Shown here one piece after another: positions 17,041 to 24,680 of a stretch of DNA of 64,000 nucleotides. Location of the stretch: the NCBI RefSeq assembly GCF_014651075.1, contig NZ_BMWE01000020.1, positions 1-64,000 of the forward strand, given 5' to 3'. The position numbers and the translations under genes were made by a program. The notes beneath the pieces were generated by a model that was not told where the DNA came from, did no database searches, and saw only the letters and a program-made list of their open reading frames with translations. This DNA is from Streptomyces djakartensis (GTDB taxonomy: Bacteria; Actinomycetota; Actinomycetes; Streptomycetales; Streptomycetaceae). The stretch's first letter is position 1, and the number at the start of each line of letters is the position of its first letter.

Positions 17041-17213
17041 CGGACGACCCTCCAGGTGCGGCGCGTCTGCTCCCCCGCTGATTGCTGCCGGGGATGACGG
17101 GTAATACGGGTCCTTGCCTTCCCTTGTTCAGCCTCGGGTACGTCTTTTCTCAGGTCAGGCGCTCTTGCCGGGGACGATGCCGTACCTGATGGAACGATTA
17201 GTCTGCCGATGCG

Positions 17214-18194
17214 TCAATCGCTCTCGTCGTACCGGACGCGGTGGCAGAGCGCCGGGACCTGGCCGGAGGCGAGCTTCGGCAGCAGGTCAGGCAGGTCCTG
17301 GAAGGCGGACTCGCCGGTGACGAGGGCGTCGAGCGCCGGGTCGGCGAGCAGGTCGAGGGCGACGGCGAGCCGGTCGGCGTAGGTGCGGTTGGGGCGGGCC
17401 GGGGAGACGGTGCCGACCTGACTGGAGCGGATGACGAGACGCCGGGAGTGGAAGGCCTCGCCGAGCGGCAGGCTCACCCGCCGGTCTCCGTACCAGCTCA
17501 GTTCGACGACGGTCCCCTCCGCGGTGAGCAGTTCCAGGGACCTGGCGAGGCCCTGTTCGGTGGCGCTGGCGTGGACGACCAGGTCGCAGTCGCCGAGGGC
17601 GTCCCCGGGTGAGGCGAAACCGACGCCGAGCGCCGCGGCGACCTCGGCGCGGGACGGGTCGGCGTCGACCAGCTGGACGCGGACGCCCGGGAACCGGGCG
17701 AGCAGGGCGGCCACCGAGCAGCCGACCATGCCGCCGCCGACCACGGCGATCCGGTCGCCGACCAGGGGGGCGGCGTCCCACAGGGCGTTGACGGCGGTCT
17801 CCACGGTCCCGGCGAGCACGGCCCGTTCCGCCGGCACGGTGTCCGGCACGGGCGTCACGGCGCTCGCGGGGACGACGTACCGCGTCTGGTGCGGATAGAG
17901 GCAGAAGACCGTTCGGCCGGCGAGCGCCTCGGGCCCCTCCTCCACCACACCGACGTTGAGGTAGCCGTACTTCACCGGCCCCGGGAAGTCGCCCTCCTGA
18001 AAGGGCGCCCGCATCGCGGTGTGCTGGCTGACGGGCACGCCACCGCGGAATACGAGCGTCTCCGTGCCGCGGCTCACGCCCGAGAACAGCGTGCGGACCA
18101 GCACCTCGCCGTCGCCACGCTCAGGCAGGGTGACATCCTGGATCACCCCCTTCCCAGGCGAGTCGATCCAAAACGCACGTCCGGTGTGCTTCAT
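17214..18194 (-). CDS. Zinc-type alcohol dehydrogenase-like (MDR family) oxidoreductase
   Basis: The 326-residue protein is a medium-chain dehydrogenase/reductase with a GroES-like N-terminal domain (DGEVLVRTLFSGVSRGTETL) and a Rossmann domain (IAVVGGGMVGCSVAALLARF, about residues 149-168). The catalytic and structural zinc cysteines of classical alcohol dehydrogenases are absent, so it is closer to threonine dehydrogenase-like or BchC-like sugar/cyclitol oxidoreductases. The ATG at 18192-18194 has AGGAGG upstream. It is divergent from the CDP-alcohol phosphotransferase gene (108-bp shared promoter region) and lies upstream of the PTPS homologue (173-bp gap, no feature recognised). It probably oxidises an intermediate of the same pathway. 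Confidence 0.8.
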   Translation of the reverse strand: MKHTGRAFWIDSPGKGVIQDVTLPERGDGEVLVRTLFSGVSRGTETLVFRGGVPVSQHTAMRAPFQEGDFPGPVKYGYLNVGVVEEGPEALAGRTVFCLYPHQTRYVVPASAVTPVPDTVPAERAVLAGTVETAVNALWDAAPLVGDRIAVVGGGMVGCSVAALLARFPGVRVQLVDADPSRAEVAAALGVGFASPGDALGDCDLVVHASATEQGLARSLELLTAEGTVVELSWYGDRRVSLPLGEAFHSRRLVIRSSQVGTVSPARPNRTYADRLAVALDLLADPALDALVTGESAFQDLPDLLPKLASGQVPALCHRVRYDESD

Positions 18195-18302
18195 CGAAGT
18201 CCTCCTGAACGATCGGGAAGCCGCCTGCGTACCGAGGGGTGCACAGGCCGCGCACAAGGTAGCGGCGTTGATCGACTCTGTCACACGGCCGGAGGGTGTT
18301 CG

Positions 18303-19073
18303 GTGGCCCTGAACAACACTTACGACGCGAGGCTCGTACAGCAGGAGACCGCCGTGGGGGCGGGGGTGCAGGTCCTGCTGCTGGCCCTGATCGGCGCGGC
18401 GATAGGCATGGGCCCGGCGGGCTGGCTGAGCGGCCTCGCGTTCGGATTCGCCACCTGGGCGGTGCTCTCCCGGGCCCTGCACCGCTCCGGGCTGCGCAGC
18501 TTCGGCGCGGCGAACCGGGTCACCCTCGGCCGGGCCACCCTCGTCGGCGGGGTCACCGCGCTGGTCGCGGACTCCTTCCAGAGTTCGCCGCCCGTGTCGC
18601 TGTTCGTCGGCCTGACGGCGGTGGCACTGCTCCTCGACGGTGTGGACGGCAAGGTGGCCCGCCGCACCGGCACTTCGACCCCGCTGGGCGCGCGCTTCGA
18701 CATGGAGGTCGACGCGTTCCTCATCCTGGTGCTGAGCGTGTACGTGTCGATGGAACTCGGCCCGTGGGTCCTGCTGATCGGCGGCATGCGGTACGTCTTC
18801 GTCGCCGCGGCCAAGGTGTGGCCGTGGCTGACGGCGGCGCTCCCGCCGAGCACCGCCCGGAAGACGGTCGCGGCGCTCCAGGGCGTGCTCCTGCTGCTGG
18901 CGGGCGCCGGTCTGCTGCCGTACGCGGCCAACTTCGGTGTGGCGGCGCTGGCTCTGGGCCTGCTGGTGTGGTCGTTCGGGCGGGACGTGCTGTGGCTGTA
19001 CCGGACCTCGCGCGCCGAGGAGCCCGGCGAGCGCTCGGCCCCGCGGCAGGTGCGGGAGCTGGTCGCGGGCTGA
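18303..19073 (+). CDS. CDP-alcohol phosphatidyltransferase family membrane enzyme
   Basis: A 256-residue integral membrane protein with about six hydrophobic segments. It has the complete catalytic motif DG-x2-AR-x8-G-x3-D-x3-D, visible as DGKVAR, then TPLGARFDMEVD, at about residues 119-140. The family displaces CMP from a CDP-alcohol (usually CDP-diacylglycerol) with an alcohol such as glycerol-3-phosphate or inositol phosphate, making a phospholipid. The GTG at 18303 has GGAGGG 6 nt upstream. Its position divergent from the pterin-type operon suggests that the product may be attached to a lipid, although it could be an unrelated phospholipid gene. Confidence 0.82.
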   Translation: MALNNTYDARLVQQETAVGAGVQVLLLALIGAAIGMGPAGWLSGLAFGFATWAVLSRALHRSGLRSFGAANRVTLGRATLVGGVTALVADSFQSSPPVSLFVGLTAVALLLDGVDGKVARRTGTSTPLGARFDMEVDAFLILVLSVYVSMELGPWVLLIGGMRYVFVAAAKVWPWLTAALPPSTARKTVAALQGVLLLLAGAGLLPYAANFGVAALALGLLVWSFGRDVLWLYRTSRAEEPGERSAPRQVRELVAG

Positions 19074-19086
19074 CGCCCGGCCCTGT

Positions 19087-19467
19087 TCAGCCGTCGAACC
19101 GGTCGCGCGCCGCCTCGATATGGCCCAGGTACTGGTGGGTCCAGCCGCAGAGCAGGTCGACTGTGGCGCGCAGGGCCCGGCCGGGTTCGGTGAGGGTGTA
19201 TTCGACCTTCGGCGGCACGGTGGGATGCACCTTCCGGTCGACCAGGCCGTAGCGCTCCAGCATCCGCAGGTTCTGCGTCAGCATCTTGTGGCTGACGCCC
19301 TCCACCGCGTCCCTCAACTCGCTGAAGCGCAGGGTGTCTTCGCCGAGGGCCTCGATGATGAGCAACGCCCACTTGTTGGCCACGTCCGAGAAGATCTCCC
19401 GCGCCAGGGAGTCCGCCCGCCGCAGGTCCGCGTTCTCGGGCAGGTCTCTCAACTGCTTGGTCACCAT
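19087..19467 (-). CDS. HxlR family transcriptional regulator
   Basis: The 126-residue protein is a winged helix of the HxlR/MarR-like group: ANKWALLIIEALGEDTLRFS, then GVSHKMLTQNLRMLERYGLV (recognition helix) and VEYTLTEPGRAL (wing). These dimeric regulators usually act on the divergent neighbour in response to aldehydes, oxidants or quinones. Here the neighbour is a RidA-family gene 116 bp away. A CACT-GAAA-AGTG inverted repeat at 19481-19492, just upstream of its start, is a possible operator. The gene is convergent with the CDP-alcohol phosphotransferase. Confidence 0.85.
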   Translation of the reverse strand: MVTKQLRDLPENADLRRADSLAREIFSDVANKWALLIIEALGEDTLRFSELRDAVEGVSHKMLTQNLRMLERYGLVDRKVHPTVPPKVEYTLTEPGRALRATVDLLCGWTHQYLGHIEAARDRFDG

Positions 19468-19583
19468 CTGGTTCCCCAGTCACTGAAAAGTGCGTTCTTC
19501 CAGGTCGGCGCTCACTCTCCTACGGTTTCCGGGTAACCACAAGAGAGCGCGGGTCCGCGCTCGGCGAAAGAAGGACGGAAACC

Positions 19584-19985
19584 ATGACCACCACCGACGT
19601 CTACGACCACGGCATACCGGCCGAGGAGCACTTCGGATACGCGCAGGCGATCAGATCCGGCGACCTGATCCATGTCTCCGGGCAGCTCGCGTTCGACGAC
19701 GCGGGCGACTTCCGTCCCGAGGACGACTTCGCCGCCCAGCTCAAGCGGACCCATGTCAACATCGACAAGGTCCTCGCCCACTACGGCGCCACCCGCAACC
19801 AGATCATCTCGCAGACGGTGTACGCCGTGGACCTGATCCGGAACGCCGGAGCGGCGGCGGAGGCCAACCGGGCCTACTTCGGCGCCCACCGTCCGGTCAC
19901 CACGGCCCTGGGGGTCACCGAACTGACCTTCCCCGGGCAGTTGGTCGAGATCAGCTGCGTGGTCGACACCAGGCTGCCCGCATGA
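19584..19985 (+). CDS. RidA family enamine/imine deaminase-like protein
   Basis: A 133-residue single-domain protein of the RidA/YjgF/YER057c family: IRSGDLIHVSGQLAFD, VNIDKVLAHYGATRNQI, and the C-terminal LVEISCVVDTRLP. RidA proteins hydrolyse reactive enamines and imines released by PLP enzymes. The canonical arginine that binds the substrate carboxylate (xRxxxxV) is not obvious: the segment reads RPVTTALGV. It may therefore belong to a Rid subgroup with another substrate. A GAAAGAAGGA ribosome site precedes the ATG. Control by the divergent HxlR regulator is likely. Confidence 0.82.
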   Translation: MTTTDVYDHGIPAEEHFGYAQAIRSGDLIHVSGQLAFDDAGDFRPEDDFAAQLKRTHVNIDKVLAHYGATRNQIISQTVYAVDLIRNAGAAAEANRAYFGAHRPVTTALGVTELTFPGQLVEISCVVDTRLPA

Positions 19986-19993
19986 CGCGCTGA

Positions 19994-21508
19994 TCAGCGA
20001 CGCGTTCCGGCCCCCACCAGGGTCCGCTCGTACGGGTCGAGGATGACGCCCCGGACCCTGGTGGAGACACCGGCGATGATCCGCTGGTGGGCGAGCGGCA
20101 CGACCGCGTCCGTGCCGAGGATCTCGGCCTCGGCTGCCATGGCGGCGTCCTGCCGTTCACCGGTGCCGTCGGTCCCGTCGGCCTTCTTCACGGCCCGGTC
20201 GACGTTCTTGTCGCACAGCAGCGCCAGGTTGTAACCGCCGTCGCAGGTGTAGTCACTGGCGAGGATGCCGACGGGGTCGCCGGTGTCCAGGAGGCTGTTG
20301 CGGGCGCCGATGAACGCGTCGAACCTCCCGGCCAGCGCGTCGCTCTCCAGCCGTGAGTACTCGCGCACCTCCAGCTCCACCTCGAACCCGGCCTGTTGGA
20401 GCTGCTGTTGCACCACCTGGGCGACCTCGGGGAGTTCGGGCCGGTTGTCGTAGGTGGCGAGGGTGATCCGCGTGCCGTCGGGCCGGGCGGCGTCCGCGCG
20501 CCCGGCCGGTTTCACCCTCTTGCCCTCGGCCCAGGTGACGGCGGGGCCGTAGATGCCCGCGCCCGGGTCGGCGTACCCCTCGAAGACGCCCTCGACGATG
20601 GCGGAGGAGTCGATCGCCTGGCGGGCGGCGGCACGCAGCTTCGGGTCCTCGAAGGGCCCGGACCCGGTGTTGAGCTGCAGGCTGGTGGTGCGGGTGGTGC
20701 CGGCTTCCGTGAGGGTCGCCTTGTCGAGCGTGGGGGCTTGGGCCACGGGTATCGCCTCGGCGATGTCGACGTCGCCGCTGCGCACCGCGTTGGCGCGCGC
20801 GGTGCCGTCCTTGACGAAGCGGGCGTCGATGCCGGAGGCCTGGGCCCGGCCTCCCCAGTAGTCGTCGAAGCGGTCGAGGGTGGCGGAGCCGGTTCCGCTC
20901 ACCTTGGTGATCTCGAAGGGTCCGGTGGCGGTGCCGACCGGGTCGGGGTTGCCCTTGCCGTACGCCTTCGGGGACAGGATCGCCAGGCTGGGGCTGGACA
21001 GACGCACGGGCAGGACGGGATCGGGCGTCCCAGTGGTGATACGTACGCGGCGGCCGCCGTCGGCCCGGGCGTCCAGCGTGACACCGGCGAGGGCGGCGGG
21101 CGGCGGCTCCGCCTGCGCAGCACGGGTGAGCGCCCCGGCCACGGCCTTCGGGGTCACGTCCGTGCCGTCCTGGAAGGCGGCGTCCCGCAGGGTGAACTGC
21201 CAGGTGCGGTCGCTCTCCCGGCGCCAGGACCGGGCGAGCGCGGGGGTGGCGCCGCCGTTGGCGTCCAGGGCGGTCAGCCCCTCGGTGACGCCGAGCCGAC
21301 TGAGCAGCGTGGCGTCGGCTCCGTACGGCGAGAAGTTCTCGGCGGGCGGGAAGGCGAGGGCGACTCGCAGCCGGGCCCCCGACTGTCCGCCGCCCGACGC
21401 CGACTCCCCACCCGGGGAGGCGAAGCACCCGGCCAGAGCCGGGACGACGGCGAGGGCGGCGAGGACGGCGAAGAACCAGACAGGGCTCTTGATGCTCTTC
21501 AAACGCAC
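19994..21508 (-). CDS. Solute-binding lipoprotein, peptide/nickel family 5
   Basis: The 504-residue protein has a lipoprotein signal peptide (charged RLKSIK, hydrophobic core, lipobox LAGC), followed by the family 5 extracellular binding fold. Features include FTLRDAAFQDGTDVTPKAVAGAL, GTGPFEITKV, YWGGRAQA and AARQAIDSSAIVEGVFEGY. Such proteins bind oligopeptides, nickel complexes or sugars for an ABC importer. No permease or ATPase gene is adjacent, so it must share a transporter encoded elsewhere. GTG at 21506-21508 is the chosen start because it gives a normal-length signal. Another in-frame start at 21565 would add 19 residues before it. Confidence 0.8.
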   Translation of the reverse strand: MRLKSIKSPVWFFAVLAALAVVPALAGCFASPGGESASGGGQSGARLRVALAFPPAENFSPYGADATLLSRLGVTEGLTALDANGGATPALARSWRRESDRTWQFTLRDAAFQDGTDVTPKAVAGALTRAAQAEPPPAALAGVTLDARADGGRRVRITTGTPDPVLPVRLSSPSLAILSPKAYGKGNPDPVGTATGPFEITKVSGTGSATLDRFDDYWGGRAQASGIDARFVKDGTARANAVRSGDVDIAEAIPVAQAPTLDKATLTEAGTTRTTSLQLNTGSGPFEDPKLRAAARQAIDSSAIVEGVFEGYADPGAGIYGPAVTWAEGKRVKPAGRADAARPDGTRITLATYDNRPELPEVAQVVQQQLQQAGFEVELEVREYSRLESDALAGRFDAFIGARNSLLDTGDPVGILASDYTCDGGYNLALLCDKNVDRAVKKADGTDGTGERQDAAMAAEAEILGTDAVVPLAHQRIIAGVSTRVRGVILDPYERTLVGAGTRR

Positions 21509-21596
21509 TTGCACAGCATATGCATCAAGGCGCGTCACCCCCGAACGGCCCAAGGAATTTGACACCCGTGACGGTCACTCCCTAAACCTGACCACA

Positions 21597-21611
21597 TGAC
21601 ATCCATTTTCA
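21597..21611. promoter_or_regulatory. Zur-box-like sequence before the CooC-like gene (weak)
   Basis: TGACATCCATTTTCA agrees with 11 of 15 positions of the actinobacterial Zur consensus TGAAAATGATTTTCA. It lies just before the ribosome site of the next gene. Half of the palindrome is poorly conserved, so this is a weak candidate. Confidence 0.2.
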
Positions 21612-21627
21612 AAAAGGAGGACCGGTC

Positions 21628-22587
21628 GTGAGGATCGCCTTCGTCGGCAAGGGCGGCAGCGGCAAGACCACGCTGTCGGCGCTCTTCTCGCGCCACCTGG
21701 CCCGATCCGGCGCCCCGGTCCTCGCCGTCGACGGCGACATCAACCAGCACTTGGCGGAGGCGCTCGGCCCCACAGAGGTGTCCGCCCCTCCCCTGGGCGA
21801 GCACCTGACCTCCATCAAGGACTACCTGCGCGGCACCAACCCTCGCATCGCCTCCCCCGAGGCGATGATCAAGACGACCCCGCCGGGCCGCGGCTCCCGC
21901 CTCCTGCGCCCGCTCGGCGACGACGAACTCCACGCCCGGCACGTCGGCCGCGCGGGCGGCGTACCGCTCATGGCCACGGGCGAGTTCGACGAGTCCGACC
22001 TGGGCGTGGCCTGCTACCACTCCAAGCTCGGCGCGGTGGAGCTGTACCTCGGCCACTTGGTGGACGGTCCCGGCGAGTACGTCGTCGTCGACATGACGGC
22101 GGGCGCGGACGCCTTCGCCTCCGGCCTGTTCACCCGCTTCGACATCACCTTCCTGGTGGCGGAACCCACCCGCAAGGGCGTCTCGGTCTACCGCCAGTAC
22201 CGCGACCACGCGGAACGGTTCGGCATCCGCGTGGCGGTCGTCGGCAACAAGGTGACGTGCGAGGACGACCTGCTCTTCCTGAAGGAGCAGGTGGGAGACG
22301 ACCTCCTGACGCACCTGGTGCAGTCCCCCTGGATCCGCGCGGCGGAACAGGGACGCACCGAGCCCGGCCCGGACGCGCTGGCGTCCCTGGAACCGCACAA
22401 CCTCCACGCCCTCCGCGTGCTCCGGGAGACGGTCGACTCCCACGTCCGCGACTGGGACCGACTGCACCGCCACGCCGTCGAGTTCCACCTGCGCAACGCG
22501 CGGGCGTGGGGGGACGCGCGGACGGGCGAGGACCTGGCGGCGCAGGTGGACCCGGGGTATGTGCCGGGTCCGGCCGGCCTGACCTGA
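21628..22587 (+). CDS. CooC-like MinD/ParA-type ATPase
   Basis: A 319-residue P-loop ATPase. The deviant Walker A KGGSGKTT is at residues 8-15 with the signature lysine. AVDGDINQHL follows strand 2, and VVDMTAGADAFASGL corresponds to the DxxAG switch of CooC/MinD proteins. A VAEPTRKGV segment and VVGNKV complete the fold. CooC proteins use ATP to help load nickel or other metals into enzymes, and other relatives position cell structures. No carbon monoxide dehydrogenase genes are present here, so the client is unknown. GTG at 21628 follows a strong AAGGAGG site. Confidence 0.82.
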   Translation: MRIAFVGKGGSGKTTLSALFSRHLARSGAPVLAVDGDINQHLAEALGPTEVSAPPLGEHLTSIKDYLRGTNPRIASPEAMIKTTPPGRGSRLLRPLGDDELHARHVGRAGGVPLMATGEFDESDLGVACYHSKLGAVELYLGHLVDGPGEYVVVDMTAGADAFASGLFTRFDITFLVAEPTRKGVSVYRQYRDHAERFGIRVAVVGNKVTCEDDLLFLKEQVGDDLLTHLVQSPWIRAAEQGRTEPGPDALASLEPHNLHALRVLRETVDSHVRDWDRLHRHAVEFHLRNARAWGDARTGEDLAAQVDPGYVPGPAGLT

Positions 22588-22614
22588 GGGACAGCACACC
22601 CACCACGTCTTTCG

Positions 22615-22649
22615 CCGGCTACTCGATCCCTGTGGCGTCGAGTAGCCGG
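22615..22649. terminator. Hairpin between convergent genes
   Basis: A perfect 12-bp stem (CCGGCTACTCGA and complement) with an 11-nt loop lies 28 bp after the CooC-like gene. It includes the last codons of the convergent hypothetical gene, so it could stop transcription from both sides. Confidence 0.55.
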
Positions 22650-23161
22650 ACCACGTCCTTGCGCCCGTACCCGAGCAGTCGGGCGCGGTCGGCGGCCATC
22701 AGCACCAAGTGCGCGACGATCTTCGCCGCGTAGCCGTTCTTGTCGTCCGCGTCGAACCATTCCTGGGGCTTCTCGACACCCAGGCTGTTCATCACCAGCC
22801 CGTGCTCTCTGCGGATATCCGCGACGGTACCGGCGACCGCGTCCATGAGTGTCTTCCCCGGCCGCTCGCACTCCAGGGCGAAGCACCCCCAGTCGACCGG
22901 CACGCACCCCTCCGGCGGACGCGCCCTCAGCCCCGCATACCTCTCGTCCTCGAACCCGGAGGCCCTGAACTCGTCGTGCACCAACGAGAACCTGTGGAAC
23001 CCGGGCGGAACCGGAGGCGGTGGAGGCGTGTACTCCCACCCGGCGTCCTCGTACAACTGCCGCTTCACCTCTTCTTCGTCGGCATGCGTCACGGTGAAGC
23101 CGTTGGCCTCGTTGCGCCCGGTCGTGGTGCCGTCGGGGTTGCGGTGGAAGTGCAGGCCCAT
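22619..23161 (-). CDS. Hypothetical protein
   Basis: The 180-residue protein is soluble and not recognised. It opens GLHFHRNPDGTTTGRNEANG, has a proline stretch (TPPPPPVPPG) near residue 47, and a helical C-terminal half containing EKPQEWFDADDKNGYAAKIV. No signal peptide, membrane segment or catalytic motif is visible. The ATG at 23159-23161 is chosen because GGGAG lies upstream; an in-frame ATG 51 nt earlier adds a basic, less convincing extension. It is convergent with the CooC-like ATPase gene and divergent from the HD-domain gene. Confidence 0.6.
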   Translation of the reverse strand: MGLHFHRNPDGTTTGRNEANGFTVTHADEEEVKRQLYEDAGWEYTPPPPPVPPGFHRFSLVHDEFRASGFEDERYAGLRARPPEGCVPVDWGCFALECERPGKTLMDAVAGTVADIRREHGLVMNSLGVEKPQEWFDADDKNGYAAKIVAHLVLMAADRARLLGYGRKDVVRLLDATGIE

Positions 23162-23323
23162 GGTGTGCTCCCGCTGTTGTCGTGATGGCGATGGACGAGA
23201 AGCCCCCGTCACCAGCTCGAACGGCCCGCGATCCCAGCCCGTGCCCGCTTCTCCTCACCCTCACCCGATCGCGTGAAGACAGGTGGCGTGGGAACTGGCC
23301 GACCGGGCGGGATCGACGGTTGT

Positions 23324-23329
23324 TACGCT
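23324..23329 (+). promoter_or_regulatory. -10 hexamer, leaderless promoter of the HD-domain gene
   Basis: TACGCT is followed by exactly 6 nt and then GTG (23336). No ribosome site is present, so a leaderless mRNA starting at the GTG is likely. Confidence 0.5.
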
Positions 23330-23335
23330 CCCCCG

Positions 23336-23941
23336 GTGAGCATTCCGGGCCCCGAAGAAATCCGAGCACTGCACGAGAAGCACGCGCCCACCGCCGAGGC
23401 GTTCACGCTCGTCCACACGCACTGCGAGATCGTCTGGGGAATCGCCGAGCAGCTCCTCTCCGCGCCCCACCTCGCCCACCTCGACGCCGAACTGGTCCGC
23501 GCCGGCTGCCTCCTGCACGACATCGGCGTCTACCGCCTCTACGGGGAGGACGGACGCCTGGACCACGAGAACTACATCCGGCACGGCCTGCTCGGCCACG
23601 AGATCCTCGAAGCGGAGGGCTTCCCGGAAACCCTCCGCCGCTTCTGCTCCCACCACACCGGAGTCGGACTCACGCGACACGACATCGTGAGCCAGGGGCT
23701 GCCCATCCCTCCCGCCGACTACCTGGCGGTCACGGAGGAGGAGAGACTGGTGATGTACGCGGACAAGTTCCACACCAAGTCCAGGCCATCCGCGTTCCTC
23801 TCCCCCGACGAATACGCCGCCCACGTCCGCCGCTTCGGGGAGGACAAGGTGACCGCCTTCCAGGCCCTGCGCGCTGAGTTCGGCGACCCGGAACTCGACC
23901 GGGCGGTGCCTTGCGGCGGCGGACTCCGCCTGGGTCGGTGA
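23336..23941 (+). CDS. HD domain-containing phosphohydrolase
   Basis: A 201-residue HD-superfamily protein. The first metal histidine lies in LVHTHCEIVW near residue 34, the HD pair in CLLHDIGVYR (about 59-68), and further histidines in NYIRHGLLGHEILE and RFCSHHTGVG. MYADKFHTKSRPSAF supplies the last aspartate. This pattern matches small metal-dependent phosphohydrolases (YedJ/YpgQ-like, annotated as HDIG or TIGR00295 type) that act on nucleotides or phosphoesters. The GTG at 23336 fits a leaderless promoter and removes an unlikely glycine-rich extension. Confidence 0.8.
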   Translation: MSIPGPEEIRALHEKHAPTAEAFTLVHTHCEIVWGIAEQLLSAPHLAHLDAELVRAGCLLHDIGVYRLYGEDGRLDHENYIRHGLLGHEILEAEGFPETLRRFCSHHTGVGLTRHDIVSQGLPIPPADYLAVTEEERLVMYADKFHTKSRPSAFLSPDEYAAHVRRFGEDKVTAFQALRAEFGDPELDRAVPCGGGLRLGR

Positions 23942-23978
23942 ACACGGCAAACTGCCCGTCCGGCCCTCGTCGTTGGCC

Positions 23979-24107
23979 TACGGTGACGTCATGACGACGG
24001 CTGGTGCGGATGGGAGGTGCTCGTCGAGCGACTACGCAGGCACCCGCGCGAGCATCGCCCACCACACCAAACGGGCGCACTCCACCGCGCTCACCGACCC
24101 TGTCTGA
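23979..24107 (+). other. Possible 38-codon leaderless small gene (23991-24107) with its -10 box
   Basis: TACGGT (23979-23984) is followed by 6 nt and an ATG at 23991, opening a 38-codon reading frame that ends in TGA at 24105-24107. The stop lies 13 nt before the next gene, and its GAGGAG serves as that gene's ribosome site. The peptide (MTTAGADGRCSSSDYAGTRA...) matches no family I know. It may be a real small protein, a translated leader, or chance. Confidence 0.3.
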
Positions 24108-24120
24108 GGAGCGGCGAACG

Positions 24121-24348
24121 ATGACCGAGGCGACTCCGGCCACCAGCCAGCGCGCCGACCTCGAGCAAGCGGTGCGGACGTACGGCGGCTACTGGGACAC
24201 CGAACGCAGCCTGCGCGCGCTGCGCGATGCCGGACACGACCCGCAGGACAAGCACACCCGCCGGATCCTCCGGGATCTAGCACAGAAGGGCCTGCTCACG
24301 AAGGTGGAGGACCGGCCGGTCCGTTACATCACGGTGCGGGCGGATTGA
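24121..24348 (+). CDS. Small winged-helix-like hypothetical protein
   Basis: This 75-residue protein is not recognised by name. Its middle (YWDTERSLRALRDAGHD) and end (HTRRILRDLAQKGLLTKVED followed by PVRYITVR) look like a helix-turn-helix and wing, as in short DNA-binding or nucleoid-type proteins. The ATG at 24121 has GAGGAG about 9 nt upstream. The preceding small frame (23991-24107) ends 13 nt before it and could be in the same transcript. A regulatory role is only suggested by the fold-like pattern. Confidence 0.5.
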   Translation: MTEATPATSQRADLEQAVRTYGGYWDTERSLRALRDAGHDPQDKHTRRILRDLAQKGLLTKVEDRPVRYITVRAD

Positions 24349-24487
24349 GGACGCCGTGCGCCGTGCTCGGACCAAGGCGGCGCACCCGGTCGTGCCGCCG
24401 GTGGTGACGCGCTACCACCGACCGCTGCCGAGCGCCGCACCGCCTCCCATACGTCCTCTGCGGCAGCCCCGGTCGGCCGAGCCGACG

Positions 24488-24680
24488 TCAGCGCCGACGC
24501 CCCGCTGATCCGGCCACGTTGGGCCTGCGTGGGTCGAAAACCCACACTCCCTGGGAATGAGTGGCGCCCAGCACCCTGCCATCGTCCAGAAGCCAAGGGT
24601 TGCCCATCTGAAAGGGAGCGAAATTGTCGTTGGAGACGACCACTAACGGCCCGTCCTCGTGCTCCCCTTGAACGCCCGGG
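24488..24680 (-). pseudogene. C-terminal remnant of an unknown (WD40/PQQ-like) gene
   Basis: Right after the DndB-like stop, the minus strand encodes a natural-looking segment (PLVVVSNDNFAPFQMGNPWL, then GRVLGATHSQGVWVFDPRRP) that ends in a stop near 24488. It has no start of its own and its beginning merges with the neighbouring gene. It resembles the end of a beta-propeller protein and is probably a leftover of a deleted gene. The rest of the gap (24349-24487) shows nothing recognisable. Confidence 0.35.
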
